A stretch of 64,000 nucleotides of DNA, from NCBI RefSeq assembly GCF_036884655.1, contig NC_088354.1, forward strand, positions 12,716,001 through 12,780,000. Reading direction: 5' to 3'. The notes beneath the pieces were generated by a model, which ran no database searches, was not told where the DNA came from, and worked only from the letters and a program-made list of their open reading frames with translations. Source of the DNA: Musa acuminata AAA Group (Eukaryota; Streptophyta; Magnoliopsida; Zingiberales; Musaceae). Both the position numbers and the translations under genes were made by a program. Positions 24,840-37,800 of this stretch are shown here, one piece after another (position 1 is the stretch's first letter; the number at the start of each line of letters is the position of its first letter).

Positions 24840-27020
24840 ATGATTATTAATTATTAGATCTGTATTTATTCAATTATCCTATTATTACATTTAGCATAAA
24901 TATGATTTTAATGGAAACTCGACACACACGCTTTATCACCTTTCATCAAGTCAATGCCATTTGACCTAAAAGCTTTGCATACATCATGGATGATCCATTC
25001 AAGACTAAAAGGTCATCGAAAAGGAAGTGATACTACTAATTTGATTTCTTTTGAATTTTTCACCCTATCTTTTTTTTTTTTTTTTTTGTCCATCATCGTG
25101 TAGAACAGAACAAAAATAATGCATGCATTTGATATGATGATGTCATGACCCGGGCTTAATGGGCTAATTAGTCTATCAACTTTGTTCGGTCTAAATCACT
25201 GACCAAAATATTTAAGCTAAAATTAATAGTAGTACATTATCCTTATAAGTCAATTTTAATCTTGTTCATTTTCAATGTGGGACCAATGATGTCTTCTGTA
25301 ATCTAATTCATCACCATTAAATTCATGCCATCGTAAGATCACATTTAATGACTTGTGTTGCCTAAAATGGAAGAAACTTAGAGCTTCAAAACTGAATTTT
25401 CTATTGCAAGAAGCAATTAATCTTAGGGTCTGATTAGGGTGGCCAAAATGGAAGCAAATAAGAAAAAGGTAGATTATTGTAGGAAATAATGTTCTGTCTC
25501 TTGTTTTGAGTGTTAGGGTCATTTCTTGAATGTGCAAAAAAAGAAATATATTGATAAGAAAAGATAATTGATAATGAAAAAATAAATGAATTTAGTTATT
25601 ATTCAATTAATATGATGATATGATCCAATAATTAAGGGAGGAAAGAGGACGAGAGGACTACAATATAAGAGAAACATTGTTTTTTTATTTTCCTAAATTA
25701 CTTTTTTTTTATTTTATTTAATGGATCAGTTGTTTCTTTTAGTAATAATATTACAAACTAAAACCCTAATGCAATGATAAAAGCAAATTATATTAAAAAA
25801 AATCAAAGAGTACAAATACAATTAAGTCAAAATAAAACATATTTTTAGAATTTGATCATATTTTTCTCTCCAAAAGATTAGGGTAATATCTAAATATAAT
25901 ATTACTTTACTCATCCTCGTAATATTCGAAAATAAAACGAATATAAATGCCTTTCTATGAATTATTATTTCTTAGTATAAGTATTGTCTTCATAATAGCT
26001 AAGTACACAGTAGATTCACTATATGAACAATAAATATGGCATTTATTTATTACTTAAGAATAACAGCCCATCAATGAAAAATGCATAGAATAATAAAAAA
26101 AATATGTTACCATCTTCCTTCATACCGAACGACATACTGTGGAGAAGATAAAATTCTTTATTTTATTTTTTTAGAATTCTTGCATATGCTATTTTTAAAA
26201 TAATAATTATAATTATAATTATAATTTTTTCGTCAAACTAATTTTTTTTAGTGAACCCGTTAAAGTTGGTGATAATTTTTTTCCAAAAATAGAGATTTAT
26301 TACTTCAATATTTTGGAACAATCAATCCCATGTTTATAACTATTTTTATCCTTCTTGAGTAGAAGTACCATATATATATTATTATTATCCACTAAAATTT
26401 AGATAAAACTATTTTTATATGCTTTAATTGATCTAATTATCTTTGAGAGGGTTTTATATATATATATAGAACTCAATAATATATTGTCTCAAGATAAATA
26501 AAAAAAAAGATTTTCTCACCAAATAAAGTCTACCCATTCGTAAATTAACAGCCTTCAGTTGGTCTAACCAATCTTATTTTTGGTGTTAAATAGACTCCTA
26601 AATATTTCATGGGTTGGTTACTCCCCTTCATTCATCTCCAACAATGGAGTTAATGGTAGGATTATAATTATAGTTGATGAGATTCCAAAAAACGCTTAAG
26701 CCCTAACCACATTTCTACAATATTTCTCACTTCTCCTAATAAAAATCCGTGCATCGACGATCAATAGACGCTTTGATCCTTTGAATCTTAAGGGGATGTT
26801 TCCTTATATTCCTCAAGATCTTAAAGGAGACAAGATAAAAGAGGGAACTAATCTATGGTGAGGGGAATGCACACAACATATAATCCAACTAATGTCTCGA
26901 GGAGGAAAATATATTCTAAAAAGAGAGTTCGTTCGTTTCCACGACAATCTATCATATGGTAAGAAGAGGTTCAGCCCTTCTATTTGGAAGGGAAATGAAC
27001 TATTTCACCGGCATGCATGA
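24840..27020. other. AT-rich intergenic spacer
   Basis: Holds homopolymer runs (T-run near 25070), short AT repeats (TATATATATA near 26455) and no frame with a recognisable domain. No transposon termini identified. Confidence 0.55.
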
Positions 27021-27077
27021 ATGCATTCCTATGGTTTTAATGGCCGGCAAGAGAGTTGCTTAGTTCTCCATCCTTCC

Positions 27078-27084
27078 TATAAAT
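27078..27084 (+). promoter_or_regulatory. Likely TATA box of the purple acid phosphatase gene
   Basis: TATAAAT 47 bp upstream of the start codon, in an otherwise GC-rich leader. This would leave a very short 5' UTR. Confidence 0.5.
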
Positions 27085-27130
27085 CGTTCGCCCACCCCCA
27101 CCCACCCGAAAAGGCCTCCGCGACAGCGCC

Positions 27131-28841
27131 ATGTCGGCACCTCATCTTGCTTCCGCTGCCTTCTTTGCCATGGCGTGCTTCCTCGCCTGCGCCGCCGCCT
27201 ACCAGCGCCCCCCGCCCAGGGAGACGCTCTCTGTCCCCCTCGCCGACGACGCCGACGGCCTCACCCCCCAACAGGTACTGCCTCCTGTTCTCCTTCAACT
27301 GCTTCTCTCTTCCATGATTGTCGTCCTGCTTCATCGCCATCCTCCTTAGCTGCGGCTTTGGCCTCGCATGGAGAGAAGTTCCCGTCCTCCGCCGCCTCGT
27401 AATTGCTGTATCTGTCACCTCATCGTTGTACGCATGTGGGCGTAGATCCCAAGGAGGCGATACCTCTGCTCTCTCACCAATCCCCACCTGCCCTGTGCTT
27501 GAACAGTCCACGGATTCGTAGCACCGTAGTCGATAGACTCAACTCGATCGTTTCTGGTTTCCTTGCCTCGCCGAGCGATATATGCTTGTGATTCGGGATT
27601 CCTCGTGTTCAGGTACATATATCCCTCGTGGGATCCGACGGGATGAGGATTACTTGGATCACCGACGACGACAGTCCTTCCACCGTGGAGTACAGCACCT
27701 CCTCTACTTTTCCGCAACGTGGATCCAAGTTGGCCACCGGCTCCTCCTCCTCCTACTCTTACATCCTCTATCGCTCCGGCCAAATCCATGACGTCGTCAT
27801 CGGCCCTCTCAGTCCCAGCACGGTCTACTATTATCGCTGCGGCTCGAACCCAACGCGCAAGTTCTCGTTCAAGACGCCACCGTCCTCCTTGCCCTTCAGG
27901 TTCGCAGTCGCCGGTACGTTCATCCGACTAGCAATCTTCTTCTCGTTCGCACGAGAACAAGGATCGATGGTGATCGTGCATGTGATGCAGGGGATTTGGG
28001 GCAGACTGGGTGGACCAACTCGACGCTCCAGCACGTGGCCGCGCAGGACTACGACGTGCTGCTGCTCCCCGGCGACCTCTCGTACGCGGACTGCCGGCAA
28101 TCGCTGTGGGACTCCTTCGGCCGGCTGGTGGAGCCGCTAGCGAGCTCCCGGCCGTGGATGGTGACGCAGGGCAACCACGAGATCGAGAAGATCCCCGTCA
28201 TCCACCCTCAACTGTTCGTCGCGTACAACTCCCGGTGGCGAATGCCCTACGACGCCGACCCCGCCGCCCCCTCCGCCTCCAACCTCTACTACTCCTTCGA
28301 CGTCGCCGGCGGCGCCGTCCACGTGATTATGCTCGGATCCTACGCCGACTTCGGCCCCGGCTCCTCCCAGCACACGTGGCTGTCGTTCGACCTCGCGCGT
28401 CTGGACCGGAATAGGACGCCGTGGGTGGTGGCGCTGATCCACGCGCCGTGGTACAACTCGAACGCCGCGCACCAGGGGGAGGGGGAGGAGATGCGGCAGG
28501 CCATGGAGGCGCAGCTGTACGGCGCCCGCGTCGACGTGGTCTTCGCCGGACACGTGCACGCGTACGAGCGGTTCACGCGCGTGTACGACAACCGGTCCGA
28601 CCCGTGCGGGCCGGTGCACATCATCATAGGAGACGGCGGCAACAGGGAAGGGCTGGCGTCGGAGTACCTGGACAAGCCGAAGATCTCGGTGTTCAGGGAG
28701 GCAAGCTTCGGGCACGGTCGGCTGGAGGTGGCCAACGCGACTCACGCTCTCTGGACTTGGAACCGGAACGACGATGACGAGGCAGTGGTAGCGGACCAAG
28801 TCTGGCTCACCAGCCTCGCCTCCAACCCGGCTTGTCACTAA
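27131..28841 (+). CDS. PAP: Purple acid phosphatase (PAP18/20/21/22-type)
   Basis: Three exons, 27131-27274, 27613-27913 and 27991-28841, give 431 residues, in line with the small plant PAPs such as Arabidopsis PAP22. Residues 1-23 form a signal peptide, so the product is secreted or vacuolar. A fibronectin-III-like domain follows (QVHISLVGSDGMRITWITDD, about 48-145). The metallophosphatase domain has all five motifs with the dimetal ligands: Asp150 (GDLG), Asp177 and Tyr180 (GDLSYAD), Asn210 (GNHE), His299 (LIHAPWY), His336 and His338 (GHVHAYER). The Tyr gives the Fe(III) charge-transfer colour. It hydrolyses phosphate monoesters, probably in phosphate scavenging. Splice phases are 0 and 1, and both introns are short. 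No frameshift seen. The GC-rich exons explain long opposite-strand frames. Confidence 0.95.
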
Positions 28842-30380
28842 CCAAAGTCAACCTAATATGCCTTCTCTTTCGAAGCTCATGTTGTATGTTTGTCTTGTAT
28901 GTGTGTCTTTCACGGAATCGCACTCGTCATGGTCCTCCTTCGGTACCTTCTGAAGCGTTTACTGCTTCAAACTTCACTGTGATACAGTGCTTACTTAGGT
29001 TAAATGTCATTAAGATCAAATCTGTCGTCTTCCTTTTGAATTCTGCTACCTTAATGTATAGATCTCTCAAGCTACTGCCAACATTAATTGGTTCTACAGG
29101 CACACTACGCGTCCAGCCGAGTAAAATCTGGATCCAGGGCAATTAAAGCTTAGCATTTATAAGACCTGGGATTCTAATTGCTCCAAGATGCACCAGTAAA
29201 GTTCTGACTCCAATAGACCAACCAGTCGATGAAGCAGTTCTAGCAGCTGCGTTGCTCATGATGAGCGGCGGTCACGGCCATGCAATCCAACCTTCCCTCC
29301 TCTCTCCAAAGCCTCCTCAATTGGGGATGCAGGTGAATGGCAGGCAGATAGAGTTCCAAGATGTCCTGGCAAATCTACATACAGAAAGCTCTGCTTCCTT
29401 CATCCTCATTAAGATCTTTGGGTCTACCATGATGGTGTAAGGTACCACAATGCTCCTCCTGGAGGCTGCCATGGAACGATGAGTTTGACTGGCTATCGAG
29501 TGCTCATCATTTGTTCCTGGAGCCATGCAGAAACCTGTAGGAGGAATCAAGAAAGCCACAAATGACAGATACCCCTAACAGCACCCCCCGCTCCAAGTAG
29601 TATAGTAATGGTTCTCGAACACAGCCATCCACCATTGTGGGGAAGAGGAGCCGCAGATTGTTTCCACTGTAACCTAAAGACACATCTTTCACCATAGAAC
29701 ATGCAGTTTCAAAGTCCCCAAGGTGTGTGCTCGTTGAACTGGATCTGTAATTGCAGGTGCTCATCACGAAGCTCAAAAGTATTCGAGCGAAATCCTTTGC
29801 ACCAAATCTGAGGTTGAGGACACAGCGCAATGATTCCTATCCTAAATAAGCTAACCTGGGCAGAACTACTTATAAATACGATTAACATTTCAGCATGGAA
29901 AGAAAACACTATAGTGTAGAAAACATTGAACGACAGGAAACAACAATGGCTTTTTGCACCCTTGTAAGTAGCTTCTTGGCCAATGGAATCATCGGCTACT
30001 TTTTCTTCGTCCTAAGTCTGAAGAACACAGTCTAATGCTGTGAGAATCTTCGTGAAATGACCATATTGACCTTCCTCCCGACCTAAAGGTATGTCCGTTA
30101 AAAGTAGGAAACTAAGAACTAATAATAGGAGACTTGCTTGTGCAACAGATAGGGAGAAAGTTGTCATTTTATCGCAAGAAAAGAGCATCGACGGGTGGCT
30201 CCTATCCCGGAGGCGGCCATCATTGCGGATCTTTGGGCCGACCACCTCCAACAACATCATGATGCGGTGGCCACCCCATGCGATTTCCCCGTAATGCCCC
30301 CTTCGGCGAGCCACCCTCTCACTCTCTCCTCCCTCCTCGTTCGCTCGAATCCCCAAATGCATGATTCCTTTGCCGGCCAC
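28842..30380. other. PAP 3' region and spacer, no gene recognised
   Basis: The first about 300 bp is presumably 3' UTR. Frames in both directions at 29.2-29.9 kb (for example minus strand 29507-29830) show no known domain, no convincing splice structure and no codon bias, so none is called. Confidence 0.5.
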
Positions 30381-30457
30381 CATATGTTGAGTGTTTGTCT
30401 CTCTCTCTCTCTCTCTCTCTCTCTCCTGGTGGAGACAGAGATGGCCATCTTGTATCC

Positions 30458-30464
30458 TATAAAT
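30458..30464 (+). promoter_or_regulatory. Likely TATA box of the LITTLE ZIPPER gene
   Basis: TATAAAT, downstream of a (CT)n tract (about 30398-30426). A donor-like AAAGGTGAGC at about 30555 and the acceptor TTGTTTCAG ending at 30942 imply a 5' UTR intron of roughly 390 bp. Confidence 0.5.
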
Positions 30465-30739
30465 GAGCCCATACCGCACCCCCCGACATCTCACTATCCC
30501 ACCCAAATCCCTCTCATTCGATTCACTTCTTCGTAAAGGCCTGTGATCCGAAAGGTGAGCACATTGGAAGGGCAAACTCATGCAGTCTTCGTCTTGTTAG
30601 CTTTCTCCTTCGTTGGGATACGATCTCTCCTCAAGGAGTTGGCGTCCGATGATACTTGTTTCCTTGTTGTTACTTTGAGTAGTACGTTAGCCTTTGCCTT
30701 TGCATCCTCCTGTTTCTCTCTGCCTGCTTATTTTCCTGG

Positions 30740-30774
<35 letters not shown>

Positions 30775-30950
30775 ATAGAAGATTCAGCTATGCATGTTTT
30801 GATTTGTTGGTTCCGAAGGTTTCTAATATAGCTTTTCATTCCCTGTAGCATCTCCTGGACTCACTACCACACCCAGTCTGACGTGATCTACTCTGCTGCT
30901 GCTTGCACTTTCCCCTTAGATACACTTTGCCTGTTGTTTCAGGCAAAGAC

Positions 30951-31190
30951 ATGGAAAGGGTCAACACCAAGCTGTACTTGCGGAACTACTACATTCTGAA
31001 GGAGAACGAGAGGCTGAGAAAGAAAGCACAGCTTCTCAACCAGGAAAACCAGGCTCTCTTGTCTGAGCTGAAACAGAAGCAGAAGCTGGCCAAGTCCAGT
31101 GCCACCTCCAACCCCATTCCCAGCATCCCTGACCTCAACACTACTCCCCCAACACCCACCATGGGCCCCAGTGGAAGCCAGCATCCCTGA
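30951..31190 (+). CDS. ZPR: LITTLE ZIPPER (ZPR) microprotein
   Basis: 79 residues, single coding exon. The start MERVNTKLYLRNYYILKENE matches the plant ZPR signature. A short leucine zipper has Ile15, Leu22, Leu29 and Leu36 in heptad spacing. The C-terminal tail (PSIPDLNTTPPTP) is proline-rich; its DLN resembles part of an EAR-like motif, but the match is weak. ZPRs lack a DNA-binding region; in Arabidopsis they dimerise with class III HD-ZIP factors through the zipper and inactivate them, tuning leaf polarity and the shoot meristem, and their genes are HD-ZIP III targets. The ATG at 30951 is chosen over the in-frame one at 30903 because the latter is upstream of the acceptor at 30942. The size and lack of a coding intron fit the family. 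Confidence 0.93.
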   Translation: MERVNTKLYLRNYYILKENERLRKKAQLLNQENQALLSELKQKQKLAKSSATSNPIPSIPDLNTTPPTPTMGPSGSQHP

Positions 31191-31569
31191 TGATAGGAAG
31201 ACACGTCTCTTCCTCGGAACTTTTTATTTTGGGTTTGATGGATTGTGGATCCTATACATGCAGCTGGATCAGTTTGCCCAACAAGCTGCAGTAGGGCAGT
31301 TTTATGCATTATTTCCTCTAAAGATCTGAAGTTCCCAAAACAAACGTTCCATTTGATGCACTCATACCAAGGCTCCCGCCTCGATTCCTGCGCCTTATAC
31401 AATGCAGTACAAGATAAGTTAAGATACCAAGTCGTCTCTTTGTTCATTTATGCTCTTAGAACTGAACCCGGTCTAACCGAATCGAAAAATCAATGGACAA
31501 TATGGCTCAAATCGAAACCAGTTTACATCTAATCGAATAGGTTCAAGATTAATTAATTTGATTAATTAA

Positions 31570-31571
<2 letters not shown>

Positions 31572-31646
<75 letters not shown>
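31572..31646. repeat. (TA)n microsatellite
   Basis: An almost pure TA run of about 70 bp downstream of the ZPR gene, within AT-rich sequence. Confidence 0.95.
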
Positions 31647-31649
<3 letters not shown>

Positions 31650-31998
31650 ATGAATGGATTTGAATTTTGATTTTAGGATAGCAATTTTGATTCAGTTCAA
31701 TTGAATGAATCCAATCAATGAATCAAAATTTTAATTCAATTGATGGACATTCTAAAAAAGTTTCCACATAATTGCTATCCTAAACATGCTAAGAAAGCTC
31801 ATCTATACAACTCAATCAAATGCATAATCTTCATATCATATTAACCGATTAGGAGCTAAGATAATAAACTTGATCGAACTAATTATTTTTCAAATTAAAA
31901 TTGATTCATTTTTTTTAATTCGAACGTATGCCTTCATGTATGTGTGTATGCATAATAAGATCTAAAAAAAAACAAAGAAAAACTCTAGGCTGCCGCAC

Positions 31999-32791
31999 TG
32001 TCACGACCTTAGCTGGAATTGCCTAAGGCGTGCGGCACCCTTGCGGCCAAAGACGCGAACTTAGCTTGCGTTGCCTAAGTCGCGAGTCACTCTTGCGGCA
32101 AAGACGTGAACTTAGCTTGCGTTGCCTAAGTCGCGCTTCGCCCTTGCGATCTTACTCCGCAAGGATCAGCCCACTTTGTAACCTCTCGCAGGTCCCGAAG
32201 GACCTGTAAAAGAGAAAGAGAGTTAGATCGAAAGAACGAGCAACGGACAAGTCCCGAAATCTCGCGAAAAAGAAAGCTTTACAAGCAATTCGTCGAACAC
32301 CTTGTGTGCACAAGAGAAAAGAGGGAGAGGGAGAAAAACAAGGCTTTCAAGGATGAACGAACAGCTGCAAGCCCACAAACAGCCGCTCACCTGGTCCCGG
32401 ACGCAACACCAAGTTCCCGTAAAGGTCACGTGCGAACTTGCGAAAGAGTGTTCAACGCCCGGTATATAACCGAAGCCCCATCCAGCCATGTGCCACCCGG
32501 GGGGTTCCTGGGGTCTGAGCTGGCTGACATTTTGGTGAGCGGAGGCAACACTCCGCTCACCTCCCGCGGCACGCGAAAACGAAACCGTTTTGGGCTGTTT
32601 TGAGGTTGTTTTGCTCGGTTCGGTGAACGGTCGCTTTGCAACGCTGCAGCTTGTTCGAACTTACATATTTACAAGCAAAATGACCCAAAACCATAAGAAA
32701 ACATGCTGTCAAACAGCTGTACATGCGGGTGTGAGCGACGAACGGTTCGTTGAACGAAATTGTTGCGGGTGCGCGACGACCGTTCGTGACA
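31999..32791 (+). mobile_element. Probable solo LTR
   Basis: 793 bp beginning TGTCACGA and ending TCGTGACA, the inverted TG...CA termini of an LTR. A TATA-like GGTATATAACC at about 32461 suggests a plus-strand promoter. It contains an internal duplicated unit (ACTTAGCTTGCGTTGCC at about 32052 and 32110). No second LTR or internal coding sequence is adjacent. The flanking 5-mers (cgcac and gcatg) do not match, so the target duplication is absent. The superfamily cannot be read from an LTR alone. Confidence 0.6.
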
Positions 32792-34872
32792 GCATGGCAT
32801 ACCAAGGTGCAAGTGGCACAAAGAGTTTCTTCAGACCCTGGTCATCAGATAACATCAATGAGCTACACCTTTGTGAATGGACGAAAGGTGCAGCATGTGA
32901 TTAGTAACGAGCAAGGATGTATAAACCAACAAGTCTGAATCCTACATGTGCAATCACAGGAAACTATGCAAACCCAGAAGAACAAGTGACAACCCAGTTA
33001 GGTTGGTGGTAGCTCAGAACACTAGCGAAGAACTTCTTGATATCCGTGTGCTATTATTATCAATGGCTTTTATGATTGGATCGCAGGAGGGGGTAAGTCT
33101 TTTCTCTGAAATAATGTCTTTAATTTAAGATGATGTGAGGCTTGGATGATTGGTCGAGGATGGATACATGTCACTCGGATTTGGAGAACAAAAAGACTAA
33201 AGAGTAAGCGAAGAAGGCGGCGCACCAGCGCAAGATTGCATCCAATGGGAGTCTATGACATTTGGTTTCTCCGGATGAGGTTGACCATCGCCCGCAACAC
33301 GTCATATGATCTCGAGTTCACAGTCCCATCAGGATGTCCTACTTGGGCCCACATGAAAGCAATCATCATGTCAAAACAAACAAGAAAGGAAGAGTCGTGA
33401 GGCTCCATGAACACTACCTGTACATGAGCATGAGCCAAACCTGCTGGATGCACGATTTATGTGAATCTTAGATCAATCAACCTTATCTTGGGATTGGATA
33501 AATGGCTCGCTAATGAAGTTGAAATATGCTAAAAAAAACTGTCTACTCCTGACAATAATATGTCACGAAGAGAAGAGCAACACTTGTGATATCTTTTTAA
33601 AGGGCATCTGTTGTTTACCATGAATATCCCTTCTCCAATATGCATATAATAAGCATGGAGTTTTCAACAAATATCTAGAAAAAGAGAAAAAAGAATTACC
33701 TGCTGCTAGAAGCCAACCTCTGGTTATGAGCCAAGGAATCAAATAGTGTTTTGACCTGGAAAATGGTTGATGCACCTGCTTAGTACATTGAATTTGATTC
33801 CACATGACAATTAATATAAGAAATAATAAAACTGAAAATTGCGCAGAATAGTAAATGACATCTCTGTTTCAACAATAGAAATGATAGCTGATGAATGATA
33901 CCAACTTTGGCACACATGATCACGCCAATATCATAAATTTGATCTTGACAAATGGGCGAAATGGAAACCATTCTTGCAATAATGTATAAATAAGCACGTC
34001 ATGCCAACCATAGGAGGCCAATTCCCTAGAAGTTGAGCATGTTTAGTACCATTTGGATCTTCCACTTGAAATTTTCTGCAGCCTCTGCATCCTATAGTAC
34101 CATTGCAAGTTATATTTGGGACAGAAAATTTAAGAGCATAGTCCTATCTACTACCATCTATTTGATGTCCATTCCTGGGTGTTTTTCTCAGCTTGGTAGC
34201 AATTCCTAGGGATTATTTGTATACCTTAACCATGAACAAAAGGAGGTACCTTTCCATCCAACTGGGTAAAGTACATTTTGTTCTTTTCCTTGTCTATTAT
34301 GGCAAATGTCAGGTTGTCTATGGCTTTGGATAGTAGTTACCATGTAAACTTACCATGACAATAACAGTAAGCAGTAGTAATGATAATAACATAGACCTGA
34401 CAGCAGCAGGAGGATAGCTGTTCTGATTTACACATTTAATCATTTTCATTTAACACTTTATTTTTGCTATACACTTTATCCCAATAATTATCAGCAACAT
34501 ATTGCTCAAACAAGTGATTTGAAGGAAGTACTTTGAAAAAATGGGATTTAATCAAAGGTACTTTGATGAAGGACAATAACACTATTGACTCAGCCATAAT
34601 ATATAGCATCATGAAATCCAACGAGAATTGGACACTGAATTCAGGAAAAGAAAGATTTAGGATCAAAATAAAACAAACAAGGATAACATTATAAAATTTG
34701 CGGTAACACAGTGTAAAGTATTATCACAGAGATCAAAATGTGACGATGTAAACTGTTTTAAGAGTCATAAAGGACACACCGTTCTTGTTGTCTGATCAGA
34801 TGTCGCAGGGGCTCTTAAATTCTATTAGATGACTTGTAAAGGCCCCATCATTCCTACAAACCAACTTCGATA
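32792..34872. other. Spacer and RCE1 downstream region
   Basis: Several short frames (for example 33146-33400) but no domain or consistent splice pattern. The part next to 34873 presumably holds the RCE1 3' UTR on the minus strand. Confidence 0.5.
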
Positions 34873-37800
34873 TCAACTCCAACCACAATAACGGTGCCAA
34901 CAGCGGCAGCCATCTCTCAGTTGATTGTACATATCTGGATTTGTGGCTGGAAACAAAAGATACAAGAAACCAACCAGACCAGCTGCAGCAGCTATAGTTG
35001 CAGTCCCTGTAAGTAAATGTATGGGTTATTTATCTTATCATTAAAAAAATACAAAAAATCTCAATTTAATGAACAAACAAAGAAATCTGGATGAATTAAC
35101 ACTGAAAACATGAGAAGTAACAGGTAATACTCACAATTTTAATGGATAAAGATGAGAACCATCACATGTTCACAATGATTGCTAAAATTAAAATAGATGC
35201 GCACATGCAAAAGATTCTGATACACGAGGAGTATCATTGTATTTTGCCAAATGGTATAGAAGACAGTATTTTAAGGTAAATTTTTAAAGTGATTAATTTC
35301 TTGTAAGTAATCAATGAAGCAATTTGTTTATTCTAAAAGAAAATTGAAAAACAAATCATAGAGTTTATATGACATGTTCACCTACTGATAAAGCACTCTC
35401 CACCAGCATCTGAAATAATAAAATTTGATACACCTAAGTGTACAAAACCAGAACACAATTGATTTAATGGTACTCGTTCTCTAAAGTGCATTTTTGGGCT
35501 AAGGCAACAAATAGTGGCAACAAGAACATAAGCCTCAAGACAGAAAGTTTGAGAAATCCATGATGCTACAGTTGGGTAATGGAATATCTCTCAAGTTTAC
35601 GACTAAAGATATCGAAGAAAAAATTTAAGATGCTTCATTTCTCATAAACAAGTACAGTGGCTTTGTTTTCTAGAGAATACAAAAGGCCAACAAATGACAC
35701 TATAAAATGAAAAAAAAAAGTTTAAGAAAATCTGTTTCTTGTTTGTTCAGGAGAATAAAAAAGCCAACACATAACATTTGAATTATAGGATACACTAACT
35801 ATCAAGCAATTTGACTCTTCACCAATCCTTAAGTCAAGAACTTGATATGACAAAATGTATGATATCTATGTATAAATTTGGCTAGTTGAGTACTGGACAG
35901 ATTGTCTTAGTTGCATACAATCCAGATAACACAGTCATAATAGGAGCAGAAGACTTAGGTCAATGGAGTTCAAGAATCATGGAACACTAGGATATTTGAT
36001 GAACAAAGAATATAAAGAAACAAAAAAGATCTTCCTAGTTCATCCTTCTCCAAACTGTTCTTTGGAAAGTAACAAATTTTCTGGATTGGACACAGTCTAG
36101 ATAACACAGTCATAGTAGGAGCAAATGCCTCAGATTCCTAGATCAAGTTCATCCTTCACAGCACTGTTCCTTGGAAGGGAGTTATTTAACTTATCAGGAA
36201 CTATCAAGTAAAAAGGATACACCACTGCAATAGCAAAATCGAATTGCATCAAGGATACTTAGAATCTTAGATACACAAAAAATTTTGGTCAATTCATTCA
36301 TGCAACATGATACAAGAACCAAAGTATTAAATCTTGGTCTGAGACCAGTACTAGTCCTGGCCCATATCAATCGGCATGGGTATGGTCAGTCCAATTCGAC
36401 CGAAAAAAAGAAACTGGTTTAGGATTTCTTAATAAATTTGACCTAATAAAAGTAAACAATCAGTAAATATATATAAGTTTTGACTATAATGAGTACTTAA
36501 TGAATTGAGATATGTTATAGATATGAATTACAACTATATATAAAGAAAACATGGGATTTGATATTGACTTCTAAAATTAGTTAATGACCTAATAATGAAT
36601 TACAAGAAGCTCTAAAAGGGCCTCAAAAAACTCTTAATGGATCTATTATAGGATTAGGTGGCCAGGGGTGATGTTACCATGATACAGGGTGGTACATCCA
36701 GTAATGGACCAATAGTTCACTTAATTTCAAATTGGACTGACCAAAATTGCCTAGTCCATGTTCCAGTGCCTCATCAGCCCTGTAACAATCAAACATACCA
36801 GGAGGTATGAGTGGTTTTTAGAACTTTGATAAGAGGCTACTCTAGTATAGAGGAGACTTAAAATAAATATAAATAAGATGAATAGGCACGAATCAGATGC
36901 AAACATAAGCTTATTGAAGCAGAAGTTTAGGTAATATGTAGTATGAAGCACCATAATACATAGTGCAGAAATAAAATTATGTTCAACCAGACAATAAATC
37001 CCACATCTAAATCATTTTTATCATACAAGTAGACAAACCTTTCGTCCTTGGAGATGACAACACGGGCAGACCCATCACATTACAGAATATATGCGCTACA
37101 ATGGGAGATATTAGGCTCCCTGTATATGGCACAAATAGATTAATTCATGTCAGCATATGTATTTACATCTGCAAAATACAAAAAAAGTGTATGCCATCCC
37201 TAGACTCATACTACTAAGCAATAAATAACTAAAGAAAATATATACTGTAAGGTCATGATTAATTATTTTAATTAAAACAAAATTAATATTCAATAACATC
37301 AAATAAGGCCACAGCCCATGTGATGACACTTCAGAGACCCAGAACAGGTGTTTGTTTGCGCCATTGTTATTGGAGTACATAAAAATTCTTTTTTATAATA
37401 GCTACCACCAGCCAAGCATGGTCTTTCATTGACCACATAGCAACCACTATGTCACCAGAACCCTAAAGTTACTGTGACCATTATTTTCAAAGGTTAAACA
37501 GAAACTGTTGAAACAGAAGGCCATGTAAAAGAAGCTTCTAGTCAACTCATGCCCATTAAAACTACAGTAAAAAAAAGAAGTGGCATCATATCTTACACAG
37601 GAGCATATTCAAAATGCACAAACCTGTTCGAATGAAGAGAAAAGATGTGTACCATCCAAATATCACGGTATAACCAAGCTGGAGTCCTAACAACAATGAT
37701 GTAGCAATTAAAAATTATAATAACAAAAGACGTCAGATAAAGCCTTAAAGTAGAACCATGTCAAACAGTACTTTTAAATTTTAACCATGACTTAGAAGAA

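Noticed and set aside
27831..28140. Continuous plus-strand frame reading through the phosphatase intron (27628-28140)
   Set aside because: Splicing at 27913/27991 restores the essential GDLG metal-binding motif; the read-through frame loses it.
28137..28838. 233-residue minus-strand frame opposite the phosphatase
   Set aside because: Antisense of GC-rich exon 3; Val/Arg/Gly-rich without family resemblance.
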